A stretch of 64,000 nucleotides of DNA from contig CAJTSM010000003.1 in NCBI GenBank assembly GCA_910578935.1, positions 110,647 through 174,646 on the forward strand, given 5' to 3'. A program made the translations under genes and the position numbers. Under the pieces are notes generated by a model. It ran no database searches, had not been told where the DNA came from, and saw only the letters and a list, made by a program, of their open reading frames with translations. The stretch comes from an uncultured Oscillibacter sp. (lineage in GTDB: Bacteria; Bacillota; Clostridia; Oscillospirales; Oscillospiraceae). Below, one piece after another: positions 57,494-64,000 of this stretch. Each line of letters starts with the position of its first letter. Within the stretch, counting starts at the first letter, position 1.

Positions 57494-58199
57494 GAATGCG
57501 TCCTCCCACATAGCCGCCGACACTGTCATTGACCACACGGCCGGAATCAATGGTGACTACCCGCTTGCCGAAGTGGTCCACCAAATCTTTTTCATGGGTC
57601 ACCACCACCATGGTGGTGCCCAGCTCGTTGATTTTCACCAGCAGGTCCATCAGCTCTAAAGACCGCTCCGGGTCCAGATTGCCGGTGGGCTCGTCGGCGA
57701 TGATAGTAGCGGGGTTGTTCACCAGCGCCCGGGCAATGGCAACTCGCTGCTGCTCTCCGCCGGAGAGCTCGTCCGGGTAGCTGTAGGCCTTTTTCTCTAG
57801 GCCCACCAGTTCCAGTACATAGGGAATGCGCTTCCGGCTCTCCTTTGCGGAGGCTCCCACAGCCCGCATGACAAAGGCCAGGTTGTCGTATACCGTCTTC
57901 TTCTCGATGAGGCGGAAGTCCTGGAAGATGACCCCCAGGGTCCGGCGCATCAGGGGAATCTGCCGCTCCGAGATGTTCCGGGTGGAAAATCCGTTGACCC
58001 GGACCCGGCCGGAATTTGGCTCCACCTCGCCGGTGAGCAGCTTGATGATGGTGGACTTGCCGGAGCCGGAGGGGCCCACCAGGAAGACGAACTCGCCGGG
58101 GTCAATCCGCAAGGAGATCCCCCGGATTGCTTTGGTCCCATTGTCGTATTCCATTTCCACGTCCTTTAATTCGATGAGGGCGCTTTCTGATTCTAACAT
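57486..58199 (-). CDS. ftsE: Cell division ATP-binding protein FtsE
   Basis: ATPase partner of FtsX. The 237 residues have Walker A GPSGSGKST, Q-loop VFQDFRLI, signature LSGGEQQRVAIARA, Walker B IIADEPTGNLDPE and the switch histidine in VVTHEK. Start at 58199 (MLESESALIELKDV) with GGAGGTG seven bases upstream. It has its own promoter; the leader holds two Spo0A-box-like heptamers. Confidence 0.96.
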   Translation of the reverse strand: MLESESALIELKDVEMEYDNGTKAIRGISLRIDPGEFVFLVGPSGSGKSTIIKLLTGEVEPNSGRVRVNGFSTRNISERQIPLMRRTLGVIFQDFRLIEKKTVYDNLAFVMRAVGASAKESRKRIPYVLELVGLEKKAYSYPDELSGGEQQRVAIARALVNNPATIIADEPTGNLDPERSLELMDLLVKINELGTTMVVVTHEKDLVDHFGKRVVTIDSGRVVNDSVGGYVGGRIHV

Positions 58200-58264
58200 A
58201 GGGGCACCTCCAATTGGTGTCGAAAACTGGGATCGGCAAAGGCAGTCGACATAATTCGGATACA

Positions 58265-58293
58265 ATTGTAGCATAAACCACGGTCCCCGTCAA
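58265..58293 (-). promoter_or_regulatory. Sigma-A promoter of ftsEX
   Basis: Minus strand TTGACG, 17-base spacer, TACAAT, with a 60-base leader. The leader carries a TGTCGAA at 58218-58224 (plus strand) and TGTCGAC at 58251-58245 (minus strand), matching the Spo0A box fully and at six of seven positions. Confidence 0.75.
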
Positions 58294-58335
58294 TGCGGAG
58301 GGGCCTTGAAAAACGGAAAAACCGATACGCTGGCA

Positions 58336-58896
58336 TTACATCGGCTTCAAATTCCGATTGAGCCTGTCCACAATCCAGGCAATCCGCTTTTCCCGTCCGG
58401 CCTCCGTCTTCGCATCCAGATACGCCCGTGTGTAGGTCTTCTTCACGGACAGGGACATGGCCTGAAAATTTGTCCAGGCGGGCTCATATCCCTCCAGCAG
58501 CGCGGACAGTCCGGCAATCTGTTCCTCCGTGACCACCGGGGACTTCGGAGCGTCCCAACAGCCGTTTTTCCGGGCTTCCTCCATCTTCTTCCTGCCAGGA
58601 TCGGTCATGAGTCCCCGCTCTTCCAGGCTCATCGCCAGCACCTTGTTCTTCTCCGACCACCTGCTCTTTTCCCGGCGCATGGAAAAATATTTCTGATACG
58701 TTTTATCGTCAATGCTTTTCATCCGCCCGTCAATCCAACCAAAGCAGAGGGCCTCTTCCAGCGCCTCTCCCGCTTTGACGGTCTTCGGCCCGCCGGCTTT
58801 GCCAAACAAAAGCCAGACGCCGGCGCTTGATAAGCAGTTCTCTCGAAGCCACTCCCTGAACTCCGCTCTATCGGCGAATTTCAGAACTTCGCTCAT
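58336..58896 (-). CDS. YdeI/OmpD-associated family protein
   Basis: The 186 residues carry the family pattern VWLLFGKAGGPKTVKAGEALEEALCFGWIDGRMKSIDDKTYQKYFSMRR (quoted in part: ALCFGWIDGRMKSID) and a helical C-terminal OmdA-like region (GREKRIAWIVDRLNRN). Members have been linked to protection against peptides, but the biochemical function is unknown. The ATG at 58896 follows GGAGG. It stands alone between ftsE and the PucR-type regulator. Confidence 0.85.
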   Translation of the reverse strand: MSEVLKFADRAEFREWLRENCLSSAGVWLLFGKAGGPKTVKAGEALEEALCFGWIDGRMKSIDDKTYQKYFSMRREKSRWSEKNKVLAMSLEERGLMTDPGRKKMEEARKNGCWDAPKSPVVTEEQIAGLSALLEGYEPAWTNFQAMSLSVKKTYTRAYLDAKTEAGREKRIAWIVDRLNRNLKPM

Positions 58897-58976
58897 GACG
58901 GCCACCTCCCTCCGCTCCCCGCGTAAAGTTTTTCCCATACCGCTCAGACCCGGCCGGTACCGGCGCCGCCGGCGGT

Positions 58977-59004
58977 AAAAAGCGGCGGACAGATGTCCGC
59001 CGCT
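58977..59004 (-). terminator. Terminator after the PucR-type regulator
   Basis: On the minus strand AGCGGCGGACA / TGTCCGCCGCT, a perfect 11-base stem with a 2-base loop, is followed by TTTT, 13 bases after the stop codon. Confidence 0.85.
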
Positions 59005-59016
59005 CCGGTTTCCAGC

Positions 59017-60108
59017 TCAGGAATCAATTCCCCGGGAAGTCAGGTACTTTTTTACCATCAGAGCCACCTTGAAGGTGATGGCGTCGTCGAACTCCCGCAG
59101 GTCCAGGCCCGTCAATTTCTTGATTTTCTCCAGTCGGTATACCAGAGTATTCCGGTGAACGAAAAGCTTCCGGGCTGTCTCCGAGACATTCAAGTTATTC
59201 TCGAAAAAGCGGTGTATGGTAAATAGGGTTTCCTTGTCCAACGCATCAATGGGATTCTTCTTGAAGACCTCTTGGAGGAACATCTCGCAAAGGGTGGTAG
59301 GCAACTGGTAAATCAGGCGGCCAATCCCCAGATTCTCATAGTTAATGACGTATTTTTCCGTATCGAAAACTTTGCCCACATCAATCGAAATTTGGGCTTC
59401 TTTATAAGATTTTGCCAAGTCCCGCAGGTGAGTGGCAATGGTACCAATACCCACGACCACCGTGCTCTCCGTACCGGAGCGGAGGCTCTCCTCAATAGAA
59501 GAGGCAATTTTATTCAGTTCCCGGAAACCCGCCCCCTCAGGCATCTGCCGGACCAACACCACGTCTCCGTCTCCGACGTTCAGCACAAAATCATTCTGCC
59601 GGTCAGGAAACATCGCCTGCACTACATCCGTAGGGACCGATTCCCCTTTTTTCAAAGCTCGGACCACAAAAACACCCCTGGCCACATCGGCCGTTACCCG
59701 CAGTTCTTTGGCCCGCATGTAAATATCACCCAGCATGATGTTGTCGGAGATAATGTCCTTAATAAAAGATCCCCGGTCATGCTTTTCTTCATAATAAGCC
59801 TTAGCGGCGTTCAGCGCCACTGTGGCCACAGAGCACACCGCCTTACTGACGTCGTTCTCCCCAAAAGCAAAGGCCGCATAGTCAAATTGGTTTCCCCAGC
59901 CGTTCAGCGCCTTGAATGTCTTCCCGTCAGAGGAGATCAGGACACCGGCGGCGTTATTCACTACTGGAACATACTCTGTCCAGCGCTGGCCGATCAGAGA
60001 AAGCTCACTACAGGCGATAACCACGCCTTCCCCGTCGATCACCCCGATTGTGCGATCCGTATTCTCCTTTAACTGCAATACCACATTTTGATAAATTCTT
60101 CCAGACAT
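59017..60108 (-). CDS. PucR/CdaR-type transcription regulator
   Basis: The 363 residues have an N-terminal sensor-like region (RTIGVIDGEGVVIACSELSLIGQRW), a central GGDEF-like degenerate domain (about 165-260), and a C-terminal HTH of the PucR class (LFTIHRFFENNLNVSETARKL, then LFVHRNTLVYRLEKIKKLTG, about 300-345). Such proteins activate uptake or catabolic genes in response to small acids or purines. No target operon is adjacent. The ATG at 60108 follows GAGGAGG. Confidence 0.88.
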   Translation of the reverse strand: MSGRIYQNVVLQLKENTDRTIGVIDGEGVVIACSELSLIGQRWTEYVPVVNNAAGVLISSDGKTFKALNGWGNQFDYAAFAFGENDVSKAVCSVATVALNAAKAYYEEKHDRGSFIKDIISDNIMLGDIYMRAKELRVTADVARGVFVVRALKKGESVPTDVVQAMFPDRQNDFVLNVGDGDVVLVRQMPEGAGFRELNKIASSIEESLRSGTESTVVVGIGTIATHLRDLAKSYKEAQISIDVGKVFDTEKYVINYENLGIGRLIYQLPTTLCEMFLQEVFKKNPIDALDKETLFTIHRFFENNLNVSETARKLFVHRNTLVYRLEKIKKLTGLDLREFDDAITFKVALMVKKYLTSRGIDS

Positions 60109-60263
60109 GGCCGTCCTCCTCACCTAAAATACCGGGGAAGCATTGATACCATTTTTCAACATCCCTATTATATCGTCAACTTCACTAAATTGCAAGATGT
60201 TTTTTCTTTTTTCAACAAAAAACTCATTCCCTTTTTGGTAAGTATTCGGGCTTTTTCTCAGAA

Positions 60264-60986
60264 CTACACAAGGGTACGGAGCTTCTCAATCTCCTCCTCA
60301 GTCAAAAAGCGAAAAGCGCCCCTGGGAAGTCCCGGGTCCAAAGTCAAATTTCCTATTTGAATCCGCTCCAAATATAGCACTGGCTTCCCTCTGGCTGCCA
60401 GCATTCGCTTTACTTGGTGGAATTTTCCCTCCCGAAGTGTAATGTGCGCCTCGCTTTCTTCCCCCGCTGTGAGAATTTCCAACTTGGCGGGAAGGCATTG
60501 TAACCCGTCCCCCAAAGTCATCCCAACCGCAAAAGCCCGGCAGTCTTCTTCTGTCAGCCGTCCCGTCGTCCGGGCGTAGTACAGCTTGTCCACATGCCGC
60601 TTTGGGGACAGCAGGGCATGGGCCAGGCTCCCCTCGTTGGTCAGCAGCAGCAGTCCCTCCGTATCTTTATCCAGACGGCCTACCGGAAACAGTCCCTGCC
60701 GCTGAAGTTCCCGGGGCAGCAAATCCAAAACGGTTTCTCCCCTGCCATCTTCGGTAGCGGAAAGATATCCGGCGGGCTTGTTCAGCATAATCCAAGTATA
60801 ACGGCGGTAGCACAGCGCCTCGCCGTTCACGAAAATTTCTTCCAGATTTGGATCAAATTTTTCTTCTACTGACCGGACGGTAATCCCGTTTACCACCACT
60901 TGGCCACGGTGGGCCAGTTCCTTTGCCTCCCGGCGGGACCATTTCCCTGTGGAGGCGATAATCTTGTCCAACCGCTGCTTTTCCAC
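60264..60986 (-). CDS. RsuA/RluB family pseudouridine synthase
   Basis: The 240 residues have an N-terminal S4 domain (QRLDKIIASTGKWSRREAKEL) and the catalytic domain with GRLDKDTEGLLLLTNEG (catalytic Asp) and EGKFHQVKRML. It makes pseudouridine in 16S or 23S rRNA; RsuA and RluB cannot be separated with confidence here. I prefer the GTG at 60986, preceded by AAGGGGGG, over the ATG at 61052: the latter lacks a ribosome binding site and lies upstream of a minus-strand TACAAT. Confidence 0.88.
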   Translation of the reverse strand: MEKQRLDKIIASTGKWSRREAKELAHRGQVVVNGITVRSVEEKFDPNLEEIFVNGEALCYRRYTWIMLNKPAGYLSATEDGRGETVLDLLPRELQRQGLFPVGRLDKDTEGLLLLTNEGSLAHALLSPKRHVDKLYYARTTGRLTEEDCRAFAVGMTLGDGLQCLPAKLEILTAGEESEAHITLREGKFHQVKRMLAARGKPVLYLERIQIGNLTLDPGLPRGAFRFLTEEEIEKLRTLV

Positions 60987-61096
60987 GGCAGCCTTCCCCC
61001 CTTCCCGGCTCTCTTTCGCAGAGCCCGACGATTGCTTGTTTAATTGTAGCATATTTTTATGGAAAAATGAATAAGGAACTGTCAGGAGGGATCAAC

Positions 61097-61561
61097 ATGT
61101 TGATTTGGACCGCAAAATTTTCTCGAAAGAAAGCAGCCGCTACGGTCGTTCTCATGGGCGTAGTTATGGCGGTGCTGATTGTCCTGACAGGCAGGGCCCC
61201 GGCAGAACCGGAGTCGCCGCCGCCCAGACTGACAACGAACGAAGAACGGGTGGCCTATCTCCAATCCTTGGGTTGGGAAATTGAACCGGAACCGATCGAA
61301 ACGCTGCAATTTATTCTTCCCGCAGAACTGGCAGAGCCCTACCGATCTTATAACGAACTTCAACTCAGCCAAGGGTTTGATCTGACGAAATGCTGTGGCA
61401 AACAGGTAAGCCGCTGTACTTACAGCGTAACGAATTACCCAGGTCAACCAAAAGGGGTTCAAGCGAACCTTTATATCTGTGAGGATGCGCCAGTAGCCGG
61501 GGATATCTGCTCTTCCGGGGCCCGGGGATTTCAGGAACCTTTGCTCCCATCAGGAGAATAG
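61097..61561 (+). CDS. DUF4830 domain membrane-anchored protein
   Basis: A 154-residue protein with an N-terminal membrane helix (AAATVVLMGVVMAVLIVL) and an extracytoplasmic DUF4830 domain: VAYLQSLGWEIEPEPIE, then YNELQLSQGFDLTKCCGKQV, YSVTNYPG and AGDICSSG. Function unknown; the family is widespread in Clostridia. The ATG at 61097 follows AGGAGGG. It converges on tuf and shares its terminator. Confidence 0.85.
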   Translation: MLIWTAKFSRKKAAATVVLMGVVMAVLIVLTGRAPAEPESPPPRLTTNEERVAYLQSLGWEIEPEPIETLQFILPAELAEPYRSYNELQLSQGFDLTKCCGKQVSRCTYSVTNYPGQPKGVQANLYICEDAPVAGDICSSGARGFQEPLLPSGE

Positions 61562-61562
61562 G

Positions 61563-61596
61563 AAAAGGACTGCCGTAAAATACGGCAGTCCTTTTT
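61563..61596. terminator. Bidirectional terminator between DUF4830 gene and tuf
   Basis: AAAAGGACTGCCGTA / TACGGCAGTCCTTTT, a perfect 15-base stem with a 3-base loop and a T run on both strands. Confidence 0.93.
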
Positions 61597-61608
61597 GCGT
61601 ATAAAGAA

Positions 61609-62811
61609 TTACTCAGCGATATCGGTAACAGCGCCGGAGCCAACAGTACGGCCACCTTCGCGGATTGCGAAGCGGAGGCCCTTCTCAATGGCGATGGGGG
61701 TAATCAGCTCAACAGCCATCTCAACGTTATCGCCGGGCATGCACATCTCCGTGCCCTCGGGCAGGGAGATGACGCCGGTCACGTCGGTGGTACGGAAGTA
61801 GAACTGAGGACGATAGTTGTTGAAGAAGGGGGTGTGACGGCCGCCCTCATCCTTGGACAGGACGTAGACCTGGCCCTTGAACTTGGTGTGGGGGTTGATG
61901 GACTTGGGCTTCGCCAGAACCTGGCCGCGCTCAATGCCGTTGCGGTCGATGCCGCGGAGCAGAACACCGATGTTATCACCAGCCTCGGCGAAGTCCAGCA
62001 GCTTGTGGAACATCTCAATGCCGGTAACGACGGTCTTCTTGGTTTCGTCGGCAAGGCCCACGATCTCAACTTCCTCGCTGAGCTTCAGCTGGCCGCGCTC
62101 CACACGACCGGTAGCGACAGTGCCGCGGCCGGAGATGGTGAACACGTCCTCAACAGGCATCAGGAAGGGCAGAGAGTCGTCGCGGGGAGGAGTGGGAATA
62201 TAATCGTCAACCGCGTCCATGAGCTCCTTGATGCAGGCATACTCGGGGGCGTTGGGATCGGTGGACTCGGACACCAGGGCGTTCAGCGCGGAACCCTTGA
62301 TGATGGGCAGATCGTCGCCGGGGAACTCGTAAGTGCTCAGCAGCTCGCGGACTTCCATCTCCACCAGCTCCAGCAGCTCCTCGTCGTCCACCTGGTCACA
62401 CTTGTTCAGGAACACAACGATGGCGGGCACGCCCACCTGGCGGGCCAGCAGGATGTGCTCACGGGTCTGAGCCATGGGGCCGTCGGAGGCGGCAATAACC
62501 AGGATCGCACCATCCATCTGCGCGGCGCCGGTAATCATGTTCTTGATATAGTCGGCGTGGCCCGGGCAGTCAACGTGAGCGTAGTGACGCTTCTCGGTTT
62601 CATATTCCACGTGGGCGGTGTTGATCGTGATACCACGGGCCTTTTCTTCGGGAGCCTTATCGATGTTGTCATAGGCCTCGAACTCAGCCTTGCCCTGATA
62701 AGAGAGCCACTTGGTGATAGCGGCGGTCAGGGTGGTCTTACCATGGTCAACGTGGCCGATGGTTCCGATGTTTACATGGGGTTTGGTTCTCTCAAATTTC
62801 TGCTTAGCCAT
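61609..62811 (-). CDS. tuf: Elongation factor Tu
   Basis: EF-Tu brings aminoacyl-tRNA to the ribosome as a GTP complex. The 400 residues have the P-loop GHVDHGKTTLTAAIT, DCPGHADY (G3), NKCDQVDD (G4), and domains 2 and 3 through GGRTVGSGAVTDI. GGAGGATCATCAA precedes the ATG. Codon use is strongly biased, as expected for a highly expressed gene. It follows fusA with its own promoter in a 149-base gap. Confidence 0.98.
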   Translation of the reverse strand: MAKQKFERTKPHVNIGTIGHVDHGKTTLTAAITKWLSYQGKAEFEAYDNIDKAPEEKARGITINTAHVEYETEKRHYAHVDCPGHADYIKNMITGAAQMDGAILVIAASDGPMAQTREHILLARQVGVPAIVVFLNKCDQVDDEELLELVEMEVRELLSTYEFPGDDLPIIKGSALNALVSESTDPNAPEYACIKELMDAVDDYIPTPPRDDSLPFLMPVEDVFTISGRGTVATGRVERGQLKLSEEVEIVGLADETKKTVVTGIEMFHKLLDFAEAGDNIGVLLRGIDRNGIERGQVLAKPKSINPHTKFKGQVYVLSKDEGGRHTPFFNNYRPQFYFRTTDVTGVISLPEGTEMCMPGDNVEMAVELITPIAIEKGLRFAIREGGRTVGSGAVTDIAE

Positions 62812-62879
62812 TTGATGATCCTCCTATTCAATGTTTCAATTGCGGTTGCGGCATTGCGAAACGATAATCAGCAATGTCT

Positions 62880-62908
62880 ATTCTACAATATTCTGCCTGG
62901 AAAATCAA
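62880..62908 (-). promoter_or_regulatory. Promoter of tuf
   Basis: Minus strand TTGATT, 17-base spacer, TAGAAT, in the fusA-tuf gap with a leader of about 60 bases. It would allow tuf expression independent of fusA. Confidence 0.7.
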
Positions 62909-62960
62909 TCCCTTTTTCCCAATTTGGGCCAAAGGCTTTCCAGCGGACCGCGAAAGATGG

Positions 62961-64000
62961 TCAGTTCGGCTTTACCCGGGTTTCCACGATCTTCTCCGCA
63001 ATACTCTTGGGAATCTCTTCATAGCTATGAGGTTCCATAGAGTATTGGCCGCGGCCCTGGGTGCTGGAACGCAAATCGGTAGCATATCCAAACATGTTGG
63101 CCAGAGGCACCAGCGCATCTACCTGCTGGGCCCCGGGACGGGCTTCCTGTCCCTGAATCTGGCCGCGGCGGGCGGTCAAATCGCCGATCACCGTGCCCAG
63201 ATACTCGTCGGGAACAATAACAGAAACCTTCATAATGGGTTCCAGCAAAGTGGCTCCCGCCTTGCGGCAAGCCTCCTTGAAAGCCATGGAACCGGCAATC
63301 TTGAAGGCCATCTCGGAGGAGTCGACCTCATGATAGGAGCCGTCGTACAGGGTGACTTTCACATCCACTACAGGGAAGCCGGCCATGACGCCCGCATTCA
63401 TGGCGCCCTGAATGCCCGCGTCAACAGCGGGAATATACTCTTTAGGCACAGCGCCGCCCACGATGGAGTTGATAAACTCGTAACCCTTGCCGGACTCGTT
63501 GGGCTCCACGCGGATCTTGACGTGGCCATACTGGCCCTTGCCGCCGGACTGACGGGCATACTTGGTATCCTGCTCCACCGTCTTTTTGATGGTTTCCTTA
63601 TAAGCAACCTGGGGAGCGCCCACGTTGGCCTCCACCTTATACTCCCGGAGCAAACGGTCGACAATGATTTCCAGATGGAGCTCGCCCATGCCGGCAATGA
63701 TGGTTTGGCCGGTTTCCTCGTCGGTGTAGGTCTTAAAGGTGGGATCCTCTTCCGCCAGCTTAATCAGGCCCATGGTCATCTTTTCTTGACCGGCCTTGGT
63801 TTTGGGTTCAATGGCAACCCGGATAACAGGCTCCGGGAACTCCATAGATTCCAAAATAACGGGGTGCTTCTCATCACAGAGGGTGTCTCCAGTAGTGGAG
63901 TTCTTCAGACCGATTACCGCGGCGATATCGCCGGCGTATACGGTTTCAATGTCCTCCCGGTGGTTGGCGTGCATTTGCAAAATGCGGCCAATGCGCTCCT
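62961..64000 (-). CDS. fusA: Elongation factor G, 5' end outside window
   Basis: The C-terminal approximately 346 residues of EF-G, the translocase GTPase. Visible are the end of domain II (GDIAAVIGLKNSTTGDTLCD), domain III with GMGELHLEIIVDRL, and domains IV-V with GAVPKEYIPAVDAGI and GYATDLRSSTQGRGQY. The reading frame is open to the window edge, and the gene continues beyond it. The tuf gene follows, the standard str-operon order. Confidence 0.97.
   Translation of the reverse strand, partial: ERIGRILQMHANHREDIETVYAGDIAAVIGLKNSTTGDTLCDEKHPVILESMEFPEPVIRVAIEPKTKAGQEKMTMGLIKLAEEDPTFKTYTDEETGQTIIAGMGELHLEIIVDRLLREYKVEANVGAPQVAYKETIKKTVEQDTKYARQSGGKGQYGHVKIRVEPNESGKGYEFINSIVGGAVPKEYIPAVDAGIQGAMNAGVMAGFPVVDVKVTLYDGSYHEVDSSEMAFKIAGSMAFKEACRKAGATLLEPIMKVSVIVPDEYLGTVIGDLTARRGQIQGQEARPGAQQVDALVPLANMFGYATDLRSSTQGRGQYSMEPHSYEEIPKSIAEKIVETRVKPN

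Noticed and set aside
61834..63024. A 396-codon open frame antisense to tuf
   Set aside because: The strongly biased codons of tuf leave the opposite strand free of stops; the product has no recognisable domain.
63037..63044. CATAGAGT on the plus strand within fusA as a further sigma-E site
   Set aside because: It lies inside the fusA coding region, points against the gene and has no -35 at the right distance; a similar copy in fmt near 15229 was rejected for the same reason.
1..64000. tRNA, rRNA, CRISPR arrays, prophage or complete insertion sequences
   Set aside because: No cloverleaf, repeat-spacer pattern, integrase or transposase was seen on either strand while reading; a tRNAscan or covariance search was not possible here.

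Overview
This 64 kb window is a chromosomal segment of an endospore-forming, butyrate-producing member of the Clostridia. It is most like the Oscillospiraceae/Flavonifractor-Lawsonibacter group; that assignment is inferred from gene content, high-GC codon use and the ispH-rpsA fusion, not from a database search. Almost all genes are on the minus strand. I saw no tRNA, rRNA, CRISPR array or intact insertion sequence.

Layout. 0-2 kb: the end of a sigma factor gene, coaX, and a divergent methyltransferase gene (ogt). 2-8.3 kb: spore-envelope genes spoIVA, sipL and a 22-residue spoVM too short for normal gene calling, with a polar amino-acid ABC transporter operon (plus strand) between spoIVA and sipL. 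8.3-25 kb: 18 minus-strand genes with very short gaps or overlaps, probably one long transcription unit. It runs cdaA-cdaR-rseC-DUF5685-J-domain-yicC-remA-gmk-rpoZ-priA-def-fmt-Zn protease-rsmB-rlmN-prpC-prkC-rsgA and closes at a strong terminator. From yicC to spoVM this is the cluster known from Bacillus subtilis (yloC to spoVM), with some genes missing. 25-30 kb: a cysteine-desulfurase-like gene with a DUF3343 partner, ispF-ispD-carD, and a butyryl-CoA:acetate CoA-transferase with its own promoter. 30-38 kb: an operon headed by an XRE regulator (xseA-xseB-prenyl synthase-RpiR regulator-BaiN-like flavoprotein-cmk-plsC-ispH/rpsA). 38-44.3 kb: asp23-nusB and the complete eight-gene spoIIIA operon.

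44-52.4 kb is the most accessory-looking part. It holds an XRE/membrane-protein pair with a perfect palindromic operator, two sigma/anti-sigma pairs of the same architecture, tyrS with a tyrosine T-box, a phosphatase, a lipoprotein, and a radical SAM gene flanked by related inverted-repeat elements. 52.4-64 kb returns to core genes: lysS-greA, ftsE-ftsX with an M23 peptidase, a PucR-type regulator, a pseudouridine synthase, tuf and the 3' part of fusA.

How the parts fit. Sporulation is the main theme: spoIVA, sipL and spoVM build the base of the spore coat, and spoIIIA builds the channel between mother cell and forespore. The spoIVA, sipL and spoIIIA units all have a sigma-E-like promoter with the same -10 octamer (CATAGAGT) and a 14-base spacer. 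A second theme is envelope signalling through c-di-AMP synthesis (cdaA/cdaR), a PASTA kinase with its phosphatase, and FtsEX with a murein hydrolase. A third is isoprenoid synthesis: ispD, ispF, ispH and a prenyl synthase lie within 10 kb.
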